A DNA stretch of 64,000 nt from Plantago ovata. Lineage: Eukaryota > Streptophyta > Magnoliopsida > Lamiales > Plantaginaceae. The stretch spans positions 93,668,753 through 93,732,752 of the forward strand of contig CM051456.1 in NCBI GenBank assembly GCA_028274465.1. Direction: 5' to 3'. The position numbers and the translations under genes were made by a program. Below are positions 1 to 9,053 of this stretch, in pieces; position 1 is the first letter of the stretch, and every line of letters starts with the position of its first letter. The notes under the pieces are model-generated. The model did not search any database. It was not told the DNA's origin and saw only the letters and a program-made list of their open reading frames with translations.

Positions 1-859
1 TAGGTTGTTGCTCCGAGACTGCTATAACCAGATTACAAAGGACGAAGTGGTATGCAAGCCTTGCACAAGGCCGAAGAAAGGAATATAAATATATTGACTA
101 ATCCTTCGGCGAATGCCTGTCACTTCCCCTCGTGGGAAACTCGAGCGAGACGTTCCACTAGATCAAAAAGGGGCATTTCATCCTTCTCACGAATACCAAG
201 TCGCTTCGAGGGAAAAGCAAAAACGTCTTTTCTGAAATCTGAAAGAATCTCTGTAGCATGTTGATTCAAATAAAGTCTATGAAAGAGACCCTTTTTGGAT
301 TGGTATGGGGGGGAAGAGGTTTAAAGAATCGAATAAATGAAGTACGGGGGAATCGATAGGCGTATACTTTCTTCTATTAGTAGAATAGTGGAACTTTGGC
401 TGCCTACCGGAAGGCTAGTGACGGTGACATTGGCTGACCCACTTCACTAGCGAATAGGGAAGTGGCTGCTCGTTCGCATTCTTCTGTTAGGTTACTGAAT
501 TCACAACAATTCCTTACTGGACTCTGGCATTTCTTTGAAGCGATCTGATAATTACCCAAAACAAGTTATAAGGATGGTCGAGAAGGGCGTAGTGGCCCAT
601 TTTAGTATATGAATGGAGTCTTCCATTGTGCAATCATCGATTGATGAATGTTATAATGATTTTGGAGTCAGGTTGAGAAGAATGGACCTCGATGGCAGCA
701 TTCTATTAATTAGGCTTAAGTCATCGTCCAAATAGGGGCAGGTTCGTTCTTTTTTTGGCTTAAGCTCTCCGGTTTAGGCGGCGATGAATTGATTGGATAC
801 CCGAGAACCATAATCCTTCCTAGGAACAGAGTAAAATGAAATGCCAAACATGTTTCCGT
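1..859. other. Non-genic flank, organelle-like texture
   Basis: I see no convincing gene here. Only short open frames occur (for example 52-264, 70 codons) and none resembles a protein I know. The base texture is balanced and lacks the long A/T runs of the rest of the window, which recalls plant mitochondrial intergenic DNA. A nuclear copy of organelle DNA is therefore possible, but I cannot name any organelle gene in it. It could equally be old intergenic or intronic sequence of the neighbouring phosphatase pseudogene. Confidence 0.25.
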
Positions 860-2343
860 TTGGTTTCTATTGCCCAGGAACCACCAGCCTCGTATGAGGC
901 GTTACCAGCTTTTAAGGATGTTTACAAATGACAAAGGCTTGAGCTGTTTATCAAGAAAGTTGAGATGTGTTGTGTTATATTCAACTTTTCTGATCCTATG
1001 GATAAGCCTGCACAAAAAGAGATCAAGAGACAAATGTTGATGGATTTAGTTGATTATGTGACTTGTGCAGATACAAAATTTACAGAAACAGTAATGGAAA
1101 CATTCATGAGGATGGTATATGTAAATATATTTCGAGACTTTACTCCAAGAGTAAGGAAATATAAGCTAATACATCATGTTAAGTTGGAAGATAACAGAGT
1201 AATGGCGGATGCCAAAGAGGAAGAGGGTGAGCTAGTTACACTGGATCCGGCTTGGCCTCATTTGGAAATTGCATACAAATGTTTATTGAGCTTTGTTGTT
1301 TCCCTGCAAGCCGATGTGAGGGTTGCCAAAAAGTATATTGATCGCGCATTCATTAAAAATCTGCTTGATCTATTTGAGTCAGATGATGCCAGAGAGAGGG
1401 GCTATCTGAAAACTGTACTTCACCGCATCTATATATGGGAAATTTATTGCGCATCGGTTGTTCATCAGGAATGCTATCAATGATGTATTGCATCATTTTG
1501 TTTTCGAAACTCAAAGGCATAATGGTATTTCTGAACTTCTGGACTTTCTTGGTTGCATAGTTGAGGGTTTTTTTACTGCCTCTGAAAGAAGAACATGTGA
1601 TCTCTCTTAAAGCGACGATAATTCCTCTGCATAAACCAAAAGTTTAGCCTTGTACCACCAGAAGTTATCGTATTGTATTGTACAGTTTATCAAGAAGGAT
1701 AACAAGCTTTCATATTCTGTTATCACTGGCATGTTAAAGTACTGGCCAGTAACCAATAACTCGAAGGAAGTTCTATTCTTAAGTGAACTGGAGCAGATTC
1801 TTGAAGTGACACGGCCAAAAGTGTTCAAGGAATTCATGATACCTCTGTTTCGAAGAATTTCACGTTGCTTAAGAAGTTCGCACTCTTGGGTACATATTTA
1901 TCGTTAAGCAATTTGTATGGTAGGTAACTAGGTATGGTTACATGATTATGTCTTGTTCAATATAGGTCTTACTTATATCCAATTGTTATTCAGGTGGCAG
2001 TGTCCAGTTTGCTTCTGTTGAACAATGATCACATCTAGAAACTAATTAATCCAGCAGAGTTACCAAGTTGTACTACCCATTATCTTTCCTGCTCTGGAGA
2101 TGAACATCACATGCCATTGGAACCAGGATGTCCGCAATTTAACACTGAAAGTTTGCACCTTGTTCATCAAGCTGGACTCTGATCTATTCAAAGCTTGCCG
2201 GCTCAAGTTTCAAGAAGATGTATCAAAAGAAAATGGGTTAAAAAGAGACGTACTATGTCATGGAAACCTCTAGACGAACTTGCTGCAGAACATCATGAAG
2301 CAGTTTCTGATCCTCAATCTTCATCTTTATCTCACAATGTCAA
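860..2343 (+). pseudogene. PP2A B' (B56) regulatory subunit pseudogene
   Basis: The B' subunit directs protein phosphatase 2A to substrates through a HEAT-like repeat scaffold. Translated pieces follow the family in order: YEALPAFKDV and LFIKKVEMCCVIFNFSDP near 890-1000, IKRQMLMDLVDYV, DPAWPHLEIAYKCLLSFV, AKKYIDRAFIKNLLDLFE and YLKTVLHRIY (to about 1434), HRLFIRNAINDV and FETQRHNGISELLDFLG (1460-1555), [20 protein letters not shown] and [20 protein letters not shown] (1650-1790), then after an intron IFPALEMN, HWNQDVRNLTL and FKACRLKFQEDV (2085-2225). The N-terminal part is missing. Breaks seen directly are a TGA at 929-931, a two-base shift near 1434, shifts near 1578 and 1642, a TAG where the family has GAG near 2034, and another shift near 2225. 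This is a dead copy of a host gene, not a functional subunit. It keeps its intron, so it is a duplicated rather than a processed pseudogene. Confidence 0.9.
1890..1993 (+). other. Retained intron in the PP2A B' pseudogene
   Basis: The reading frame similar to the family stops after residues SSHSW and resumes with VAVSSLLLLNNDHI at 1994. The intervening 104 bases begin with GT (1890-1891), are T-rich, and end in TTATTCAG. B' proteins continue here as SSH.QVAERAL, so the junction fits a normal intron position. The last exon codon (TGG) is unlike the expected CAG, which fits decay. Confidence 0.75.
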
Positions 2344-2573
2344 GGTATCCATCCACTCTTGCCCCTTCTGCGCTCACTTGGGTTACAATACTGTTTCTTT
2401 TCGTAGCTGTTTGCATCAAAGTTCCAATTACTGAATATGTTTATGGTAACATAAATGTCTTATGATGATGATTGTATATTTAGTACTGACGATGAAATTG
2501 GTGAATTGTCAACTGTAATTTGGTAGTATGAGACTTACCAAGCTGCATCCAGATATTTCACATATGAGGAGGA

Positions 2574-3107
2574 ATGGAGGATCCAACAACGCCTCACGGA
2601 AGAAATGCAATCACCAAGTTACTTCAGAAAATGTCCAAGCTCAAATTTCAACTTGCTGATTTGGAGCTTGAGATTGAGATTGATAATTTGCGTTCTGCCA
2701 GGAAAGACATTGAGAAAGAAATCAAAAGAATCATGGACAACATTCAAGCTCTGAAGATGACTAACAATGAGCTTCAAGCATGGAATACAGTTATCAGGAA
2801 GGAACAGAAAAAAGTCCTGTCTCACATACATGATCTGCAATATCGGAGTGTATTTACCAAGGAACTGGAAGAAACAAAGTATCAGATTCATGTTCTGCAA
2901 AAGAACAACAGTGAGCTGGTTAGTGTGATGGAGTTTTTCATAGAGCAACAGGAAGCATGTGACTCTCAGATTCATGATCTGCGAAGAACCAAAGAGGAGC
3001 TGCACGCATCGGACAGACTTCTTAATGAGGAACTTAAGAGAAGCGACATAGCAGTGTGTGTTGCGTTCTCTGGAGTGGTGTTTTATCTTTTGTCAAGTTC
3101 CGTATGA
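2574..3107 (+). CDS. Coiled-coil protein with hydrophobic C-terminal tail, function unknown
   Basis: This is an uninterrupted 177-residue frame. Residues about 12-158 are rich in E, K, Q, L and I with heptad spacing, predicting a long coiled coil. Two phrases recur at intervals, HDLQ/HVLQKNNSEL and HDLRRTKEELHAS, suggesting internal duplication. The last ~19 residues (IAVCVAFSGVVFYLLSSSV) are hydrophobic and could anchor the tail in a membrane. They may instead be intron read-through, because an acceptor-like TTACAG lies just downstream near 3130. It starts 230 bases after the phosphatase pseudogene on the same strand. I recognise no family. It may be an exon of a larger, partly lost host gene; the long open frame next to a pseudogene is the best argument that it is coding. 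Confidence 0.45.
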   Translation: MEDPTTPHGRNAITKLLQKMSKLKFQLADLELEIEIDNLRSARKDIEKEIKRIMDNIQALKMTNNELQAWNTVIRKEQKKVLSHIHDLQYRSVFTKELEETKYQIHVLQKNNSELVSVMEFFIEQQEACDSQIHDLRRTKEELHASDRLLNEELKRSDIAVCVAFSGVVFYLLSSSV

Positions 3108-3510
3108 TAGAAGTAATTAGTTTTATATCTTACAGGATAACAAGGTTCCTTTACGATTAAATCTCGAGTAAGACAATCTTACAATTATAATAAGACACTA
3201 TATTACGCTTATACGATATGCGTGTTCTGTGTTCTACTTTAATTTTATAACGAGGTTTGCATCTAGAATTTCATAGATTTTGAGTTTTGCAACAACATTG
3301 ATAGAATTTGATACATTAATTCGCTTGTTCCGCCTGGACCCTGTACCCAGATTTTTCTCGTTTTTTCCATTCTTCTCACCTTTGCGCACCCGTTTTCACT
3401 TGTTTCTTAAGTCCTTTCAGGTACTACTCATATATAGGAGATTGGACACGAACCTTTATCTCAGGGAAGTGTACTTTCAATCCAATTTTTCCTTTTCATT
3501 CAACTTTTCT
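3108..3510. other. Unassigned A/T-rich stretch before element A1
   Basis: There is no ORF with recognisable similarity. The first ~150 bases are A/T rich and may be intron or 3' sequence of the coiled-coil ORF. From about 3330 the sequence becomes pyrimidine rich and runs into the hairpin and purine tract at 3511-3551. The boundary between host DNA and element is not visible. Confidence 0.4.
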
Positions 3511-3551
3511 TTGCTCGAGGACGAGCAAAAGTTTAGGTTTGGGGAGGGGGT
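3511..3551 (+). other. Hairpin plus purine-rich tract resembling an LTR-upstream PPT
   Basis: TTGCTCGAGGACGAGCAA (3511-3528) folds into a 7-bp stem with an AGGA-type loop and is followed by AGGTTTGGGGAGGGGG. The same layout sits directly before the A1 LTR at 4961-4997. Here no recognisable LTR follows, so this is either a relic of another element end or an internal duplicate. Confidence 0.5.
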
Positions 3552-4019
3552 ATTGGATTTTCAGTACTATATGCTTGTGTGGTTCGTACATGCCTGATTT
3601 TACTCAAGTTCATGTGATTTGTCGTGTTTTTTCAAATTTTTGCATGCATATCATCCATAGATTAGTTGTTGCACGTTGTTGTGTGTGGAGTTTATTGCCA
3701 AGTCTTTTGAACTTTTTTATTGAGTAGACTAAGTGTTTATGACCATTGATCATATGTTGCATCACTTTGCAAGTAGTTTGAGGCTTGTCTCGCTTGGTTT
3801 GTCACATTCGCATGTGCACTAGATAGCTTAGTAGTCTCGACATCACCTTGAGTGGTGTTTCTTCTGCTGCGGTTCACGATGGCCTTATAAAATGATGCAT
3901 GTTAGAGTCTATGGTTGTAACCCGTGTAATTATGTACGTAAGAGGCGACAAGTTCTTCACCTCGATTAGAGATTGCCAAATGCCTAGGAAGGAGGTAGTG
4001 TGAGGTGTGCGATTCCTTG

Positions 4020-4253
4020 TATTAAACCTATTCTATCGAATAGGTTTGGGGAGGGGGTTGCCTTATTTGATCTTGTCTTTCGTCTTTGAGTCGTTGTAAA
4101 GTTTCCTTTTTCTTTTTCTTTTTGTTTTGTGTCCCAACCTATTCTTTCGAATAGGTTTGGGGAGGCGTCTTTGTAAAAGAGTCTTTCCTTTTTTCTTTTT
4201 GTCTTTGTGCTCAAACCTATTCTTTCGAATAGGTTTGGGGAGGTGTTTTTGAC
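4020..4253 (+). repeat. Three hairpin + GGTTTGGGGAGG modules in the A1 3' region
   Basis: CCTATTC and GAATAGG separated by four bases recur near 4027, 4138 and 4215. Each is followed at once by TTTGGGGAGG, a copy of the polypurine tract motif. The modules are ~75-115 bases apart. Two comparable modules occur at the matching place in A2, in both A3 units and in A4. Confidence 0.8.
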
Positions 4254-4278
4254 ACTTAGTACTGCTGCTTGCCCTATA

Positions 4279-4378
4279 TAAAAAAAAAAAAAAAGAAAGA
4301 GAAAAAGAAAAGAAGAAAAAAAGAGAAAAGAAAAAGAGAAAAGAAAATAAAAAAAAGAAGAAAGAAAATAAAGAATAA
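4279..4378 (+). repeat. Purine-only tract (A/G simple sequence)
   Basis: About 100 bases of almost pure A and G (A-runs with AAG and AGA units) in the A1 3' region. Matching purine tracts occur at the same relative place in A2, A3 and A4. Long frames across them are low-complexity artefacts. Confidence 0.8.
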
Positions 4379-4960
4379 GACCCAAAAGCAAAAGAAGGGT
4401 CGTTGCAAGCCAAAAGCAGTCTCGTAGTGTCAAGTCTCTTGTAAATATTTTGTCCTTGTGAAGTTATCGAGTTGTAAATTCTATCTTTCATTTCGTGTCG
4501 CCTTTGTCCACGTCCTGTTCTTGACCACCCTCGTCTTGCTATTCAAGAAGTGGTTGAAAGAGGCTCATTCTTGAGAGTCGGGGTAGAATAGGGGAGTGTT
4601 ATCTTCTAAGGGAACCCTCCTTCGTTTGATGAGAGCCAGTATTGGTTCGCCCTCTCTTGAGGAAAAGTCTCGTTTGGTGAACAGTAGTAAGTCCTCGGTT
4701 TCATAGGCACGGGGCAATTGTAGTATGATAACATGCATCATTGTGTCGTCACTGACCAGGTCCAGGTAGAAGATGTTACGAGAGACACCTTTGTTTAACC
4801 AAGTGCACATGAGAATGTGTATATTCGCAATCGAGGCATTCTTCAACCTACTTGCATGTCATGCTCATTTGGTTTTGTGCATAAGCATTTGGTAGATTCA
4901 ATAGATTAGTTCACTTTACTAGGCATGAGACTCCTTTTGTGTTGCATTTAGGATAGTTTG

Positions 4961-4997
4961 TTGCTTGAGGACAAGCAAAGGTTTGGTTTGGGGAGTT
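4961..4997 (+). promoter_or_regulatory. A1 hairpin and polypurine tract before the LTR
   Basis: TTGCTTGAGGACAAGCAA (4961-4978) is a perfect 7-bp inverted repeat. It is followed by AGGTTTGGTTTGGGGAGTT, which ends directly at the LTR's first TG. A polypurine tract at this place primes plus-strand DNA synthesis in LTR elements. Confidence 0.8.
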
Positions 4998-6400
4998 TGA
5001 TGAACGTATTTTTGACGCGTTCATCTTGTCTTTTTTACCTTCTTTTGCTATCTTTTAGCCTTGTTTTTTGGTTAGTTTTGTAGAATAGTGTCACATTTTG
5101 TGTTTTCTGCATTTTCAGGCACTTAGGTACGAAACGGCGTTTTTGGAGCTAAAAACGAGCCTTTTTGATGGAAAAGATGGCCCCGTTGAAGTTCCCCAAT
5201 CTCCGTGGCTTGTTCGTAGGTGTTTGAGCATCAATAAGCATCGAGAAGGATGAGTCCAAGGCACCCGAGGGCGGTGCGAGGGCAAAAAGATTGAGTTTGA
5301 AGACAAAAATCTGCCCAGGAGCCAAGCTAAGCGCCTGGAATAGTGAAGCGCTCCGCTTCATTTTCCAGGAGCTTTAGCACAGAAGCCAAGCGAAGCGCTT
5401 GGAGTGCCAAAGCGCTTCGCTTGCCAAGCGCTCCGCTTGGCTTCTCCAAGCGGTCCGCTTGGCAGCGGTTACGTTTTCGGATTTTCCTTCTTAGATCTGA
5501 TCTTGAGTCATTCTTTTAATATCTTTTGAACTGTAGCTTCGTTTTGGAGAGCTCCTAAGCCCCAAAACTCAGAGAAAACTCAGATTACATTGTATTTTAT
5601 CTTGGGATTCAAGGTTTTGATTGGAATTCATCCCTTGTAATCATCTACGGAGAGGTTTTCTTTGATTTCCACCGATTAGTGACAACTTTGGTTGTAACTT
5701 GTATCACTCTCTTGTCTTGTAGTTTGATATGATGTATTCTGATTATTATTCATATGAATTGATGTCTATGTTGATGAATATGAGTAGCTAAATCTTTTGC
5801 GTTTGTGGTAGAATGTAGAATATGCATGCTATGGGTTATGTTTATGCTTACATGAGATTGTGATTCAATCTTGCTGCAAATTCCTTCATATGATTCTTAG
5901 TTGCCTATAAAATATATTCGAATTGAGTATAGTGACAAACTCTTGGTCAATGAAAGCTATAGGATTGTATGTTAGAGATTTGCAGCATGCTAGATAAATG
6001 GTGTTAGTGACAAGCACATCTAAAGTATTGATAGTGGTCTTTTATGATGTGTGTCTTGAAATTTACCTAGACGAGTTGCTTAGCAGACTTGATCGAAGGT
6101 TTTACGCACTGAACTTGTGAGCATATTCGTAACCCATGCATGTGTATTTGATTTCTACCACCAACCGTTTTCCAAACTTGATTACAACAATCTGATTTCT
6201 CGTTGCTTTGTTCAAAGAAAACGATTCTATAAACATTTGAACTCGTTGACTGAAATTACTAGCAAAAACCTCAAGCAAAGCCACGTTAGGTCCCGAGAGA
6301 ACGACACTCAGGGACAACTTGCCATTGCACTCTAGTTTGTATAGTGATAAGTGTTCTTAGGCTTTTAAACAAATTTAATTGGTGAAAAACGACATCATCA
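4998..6400 (+). repeat. A1 LTR
   Basis: 1,403 bases, starting TGATGAACG and ending CATCATCA, with a polypurine tract immediately left and a tRNA-Asp primer site immediately right. It shares scattered blocks with the A2-A5 LTRs (GAGTAGCTAAA, GAACGACACTC, the terminal TCATCA) but is otherwise diverged. It contains a palindrome cluster at 5386-5463. Confidence 0.85.
5386..5463. repeat. Palindrome cluster in the A1 LTR
   Basis: Overlapping inverted repeats are built on CCAAGCGAAGCGCTTGG and its variants (AAGCGCTTCGCTTG, CCAAGCGGTCCGCTTGG). The cluster sits where the A2-A5 LTRs carry GGGGCGAATCGCCCC palindromes, but the sequence is different. Confidence 0.75.
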
Positions 6401-6403
6401 ATT

Positions 6404-6421
6404 TGGCGCCGTTGCCGGGGA
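6404..6421 (+). promoter_or_regulatory. A1 primer-binding site (tRNA-Asp)
   Basis: TGGCGCCGTTGCCGGGGA is complementary to the 3' end of plant tRNA-Asp, the primer known for Athila elements. It lies three bases after the LTR end. Confidence 0.9.
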
Positions 6422-6543
6422 CTTAACTCCTTTGGTTGGTGTTTTTGTTTTGGTTTTTTCAGCCAACATCTCTTCTTTGTCTCATTTCTGTTTTTGTTTC
6501 TTTTTGCTTGAGATGCTCACTATCTTGTATTTCAGGTGAGTGC

Positions 6544-8850
6544 ATGCCTAGAACCCGAACGGGTGGACCTATTACTGAACCTTTTGTAGACGAGATCGAT
6601 CGTTTGTTTCAAAGGAGAAGGAAGAATTTGAATCTCGAGTTTGAAGGAGTAGCATCTAGAGCTTCCACTTCTGGTATTCGGGAAGGGTCTTCTTCTTATC
6701 TTTTGGAGCCAATTCTTGAATCTGTTTACTTGGAAGGTGAAATGGCGGAGAGGCCTATACGTACACTTACTAAGCCTACGGTTGGGGCTAGAGGACCAGC
6801 AATTGTCCTCAATGATGCCACAAGGAACTTGGAGATAAAGAATCACATGTTCCAACAACTTCCCAAATTCTATGGGATGGCTAATGAGGACGTGATTGGG
6901 TACTTGAATGAGCTCGAGAATTTTGTTCTCCATCTTGGGCGACCAGGGGCTGGTGTTACGGATGATGATCTCCGTAAGAAGGTCTTTTCTATGGGGCTAG
7001 GCGATCGTGCAAAGGCTTGGCTTAATACTTTGGAGGCCAGGTCTTTGACAACATGGGATCTATGTTTTGATAAGTTCATGGAGCGTTACTACCCCGCTTC
7101 CAAGACAATGGCTATGAAGAGCCAAATTAGCTCCTTCGAGCAGAGGTATGATGAGCCTTTCCACGAGGCCTATGATCGATTCATGGGGTTGCATCATCGA
7201 TGCCCACATCACGGGTATGATAAAGGTCAGCTTCTCCAATTCTTTTACAATGGTTTACATCCCGAGATTCAATCTCAAGTGGATAGTATTTGGGGAGGTA
7301 GTATGGGGGAGTTGCTTCCTTCTCAAGCTCAAGTGAAGCTGGACATGATGTACCGGAATTCCCAAAACCGGAATGTGAGGGCTCGTGTGCTCCAAAAGGA
7401 GCAAAGAGGTGAGGCCAAGGTAGTAGTAGAACAAAATGCCTTCGATGGGTTCGCTCATGAAGTGAAGCAAGCTTTGAGGCAAAGCGTTCCTTCTCCTTCT
7501 ACAGAAGTTTGTGGTGTGTGCAAGAACTATGGGCACCCGGCCTATTTATGCCGTTCTGAATTTGCTAGAGAGCAATATATCACGAACGATGTCCGTCAAG
7601 AAGTGTATACTGCTGAGGGAGAACAAGTAGTTGGAGATGTGAACTACGGGCAAGGTTATGGAAATATGAGGCCACAAAACCGTGGACCCCGAGGTGGGTA
7701 CCAGAATCAAGGCAACCGTGGTTATCTTCATAACCCGGATCAAAATGCCTATGGGCCTAATCAAGATAGAAGTCGTCTCAGCTATGGGAACAATTGGTAT
7801 GAAGGAGCACCGCCTTCTAATCCTACACCTCCACCTCAGGTTGCTAGTTTGGGACCACAAGGTGGAGGGGTGCTTCCTTCACCTCTTGTCTCTTCTCTCA
7901 ACGATCTTGTGTTGAAGACAAATAAGTTTATGGAGCATTACTATCGTAATGAAGCTACTAATAATCAGCGGTTTGAGAAGCTTGAGGCTAGTGGCAGCAA
8001 CCTCCATAAGAAGTTGCAAGAGCTGATAGATCGGGGGGCTAGTAGAGAGCAAGGAAAGTTTCCTGGAAACACGGAGAAGGCTATGGCCATAACCGTGGTG
8101 ACTGATTTGCCCGTGGAGATCACGGTTGTGAGAGACAATGCACTAGTTGAGGTGCCAAGTTGCAAGATAACTGAAACTTGCAAGGTGAGTGAGGAGCTTG
8201 AGACTCCTAAGGTAGTTGTGGAAGAGAAAGTGGTCGCACAATCTGATGCGATAGTGGAAGAAGTGAATGAAAACTCATCGTCTGAGGATGAGTTGGTGGA
8301 TATGGTGGAAGTTCCTATCCAAGAGAGCTTTGATGTGGAAATAGGCTTGGGTAAGAAGGATGGAATAGTGGCAACTCTAGACACGGGAGCGGGTGTGAAT
8401 GTCATACCTTTGAACGTGTACGAAGAGTCGGGTTTTTCTGGCTTAAGACCAATGAAGTGCATGGTGCAATTGGCGGACGGGTCTATGAAGAAGCCATTGG
8501 GTGTGATCGAGAATCTAGTGGTAAGAGTTGCCGGTGTAGAGGTCAAGACGAACTTCATCGTCATGCCTACATCCTCCGCAAAGCTCAAGGATGTGGTTCT
8601 TTTGGGTAGAGCCTTCATCAACAAAGTACATATGGTGATAGACATGTACCGTCGTACATGTAGCTTCGAGGTAAACGGCAAGCAACATACGTTGCGAGCC
8701 ATAATGAATTCATGTGCTTATGTTGATACTAACGAACTTGTAGGATTCTTTGGTCCTCTTTATGTTCGTCAAGACGTGCAGGGACTTGATGCTTTGAAGA
8801 GCACTTGGACGGGGAAGTCTAGTACCCGATGCGAAATCGATCCCGCATGA
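6544..8850 (+). CDS. A1 gag-protease polyprotein
   Basis: A 768-residue frame. The start at 6544 (MPRTRTGG) is chosen because it lines up with MPHTRSAG of A4 and A5; the frame itself is open from 6436. Residues ~96-255 form a retrotransposon Gag domain (FQQLPKFYG, FYNGLHPEIQSQVD, with CPHHGYD). The CCHC zinc knuckle CGVCKNYGHPAYLC is at ~323-336, a glycine/asparagine-rich stretch follows, then a spacer with DRGASREQGKFPGNTEKAM. A retropepsin-like aspartic protease has the catalytic triplet DTG at 613-615 and the VVLLGRAFI motif ~60 residues later. Gag would package RNA into particles and the protease would cleave the polyprotein. No polymerase or integrase follows, so movement would need another element's enzymes. 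The frame looks whole; this is an old element nonetheless. Confidence 0.9.
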   Translation: MPRTRTGGPITEPFVDEIDRLFQRRRKNLNLEFEGVASRASTSGIREGSSSYLLEPILESVYLEGEMAERPIRTLTKPTVGARGPAIVLNDATRNLEIKNHMFQQLPKFYGMANEDVIGYLNELENFVLHLGRPGAGVTDDDLRKKVFSMGLGDRAKAWLNTLEARSLTTWDLCFDKFMERYYPASKTMAMKSQISSFEQRYDEPFHEAYDRFMGLHHRCPHHGYDKGQLLQFFYNGLHPEIQSQVDSIWGGSMGELLPSQAQVKLDMMYRNSQNRNVRARVLQKEQRGEAKVVVEQNAFDGFAHEVKQALRQSVPSPSTEVCGVCKNYGHPAYLCRSEFAREQYITNDVRQEVYTAEGEQVVGDVNYGQGYGNMRPQNRGPRGGYQNQGNRGYLHNPDQNAYGPNQDRSRLSYGNNWYEGAPPSNPTPPPQVASLGPQGGGVLPSPLVSSLNDLVLKTNKFMEHYYRNEATNNQRFEKLEASGSNLHKKLQELIDRGASREQGKFPGNTEKAMAITVVTDLPVEITVVRDNALVEVPSCKITETCKVSEELETPKVVVEEKVVAQSDAIVEEVNENSSSEDELVDMVEVPIQESFDVEIGLGKKDGIVATLDTGAGVNVIPLNVYEESGFSGLRPMKCMVQLADGSMKKPLGVIENLVVRVAGVEVKTNFIVMPTSSAKLKDVVLLGRAFINKVHMVIDMYRRTCSFEVNGKQHTLRAIMNSCAYVDTNELVGFFGPLYVRQDVQGLDALKSTWTGKSSTRCEIDPA

Positions 8851-9053
8851 GCTAAGACGAGTCGAGCCAACGACTTTTAAAGGAAGGCGCTTCTCGGGAG
8901 GCAACCCGAGGTTGTAGGTACTTGCATGTAGATTAGGAGCACGTTTAAAATTTAGTTACCAGTACACTTTTTTTTCATTCAAAGTTCACCTTCACAAGGT
9001 AAGTTATCTATGCTGCATATTTTCGACTAACATAACTAAAGGTTAATTAATGG
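8851..9053. other. A1 leader of the 3' region with a conserved hairpin
   Basis: About 40 bases after the protease stop lies CTCGGG-AGGCAA-CCCGAG (8893-8910), the counterpart of TCCGGG-AGGCAA-CCCGGA in A2-A4. Similarity to the family fades after it, and the rest up to the L element is A/T-rich without genes. Confidence 0.65.

Larger units (their letters stand above)
3511..8990 (+). mobile_element. A1: Athila-like non-autonomous LTR element (3' region - LTR - 5' region)
   Basis: The parts, in order, are a 3' noncoding region related to those of A2-A4 (about 3660-4997), one LTR (4998-6400) preceded by a polypurine tract and followed by a tRNA-Asp primer site, and a gag-protease frame (6544-8850). 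No reverse transcriptase, RNase H or integrase is present. Only one LTR is seen, in the middle. The element is therefore incomplete or permuted, although its coding frame looks whole. The LTR sequence is clearly divergent from A2-A5, so A1 is a separate, probably older subfamily. The right limit near 8990 is where family similarity fades. Confidence 0.75.

Noticed and set aside
4063-4491. Phenylalanine/serine- or lysine-rich frames over purine tracts (also 24059-24385, 31932-32268, 44348-44575, 53688-53983)
   Set aside because: Translations of simple A/G or T/C runs in noncoding 3' regions.
7965-8702. 245-codon frame on the minus strand inside A1
   Set aside because: It mirrors the gag-protease frame, which has the domain motifs; its composition (S/T-rich) is that of an antisense shadow.
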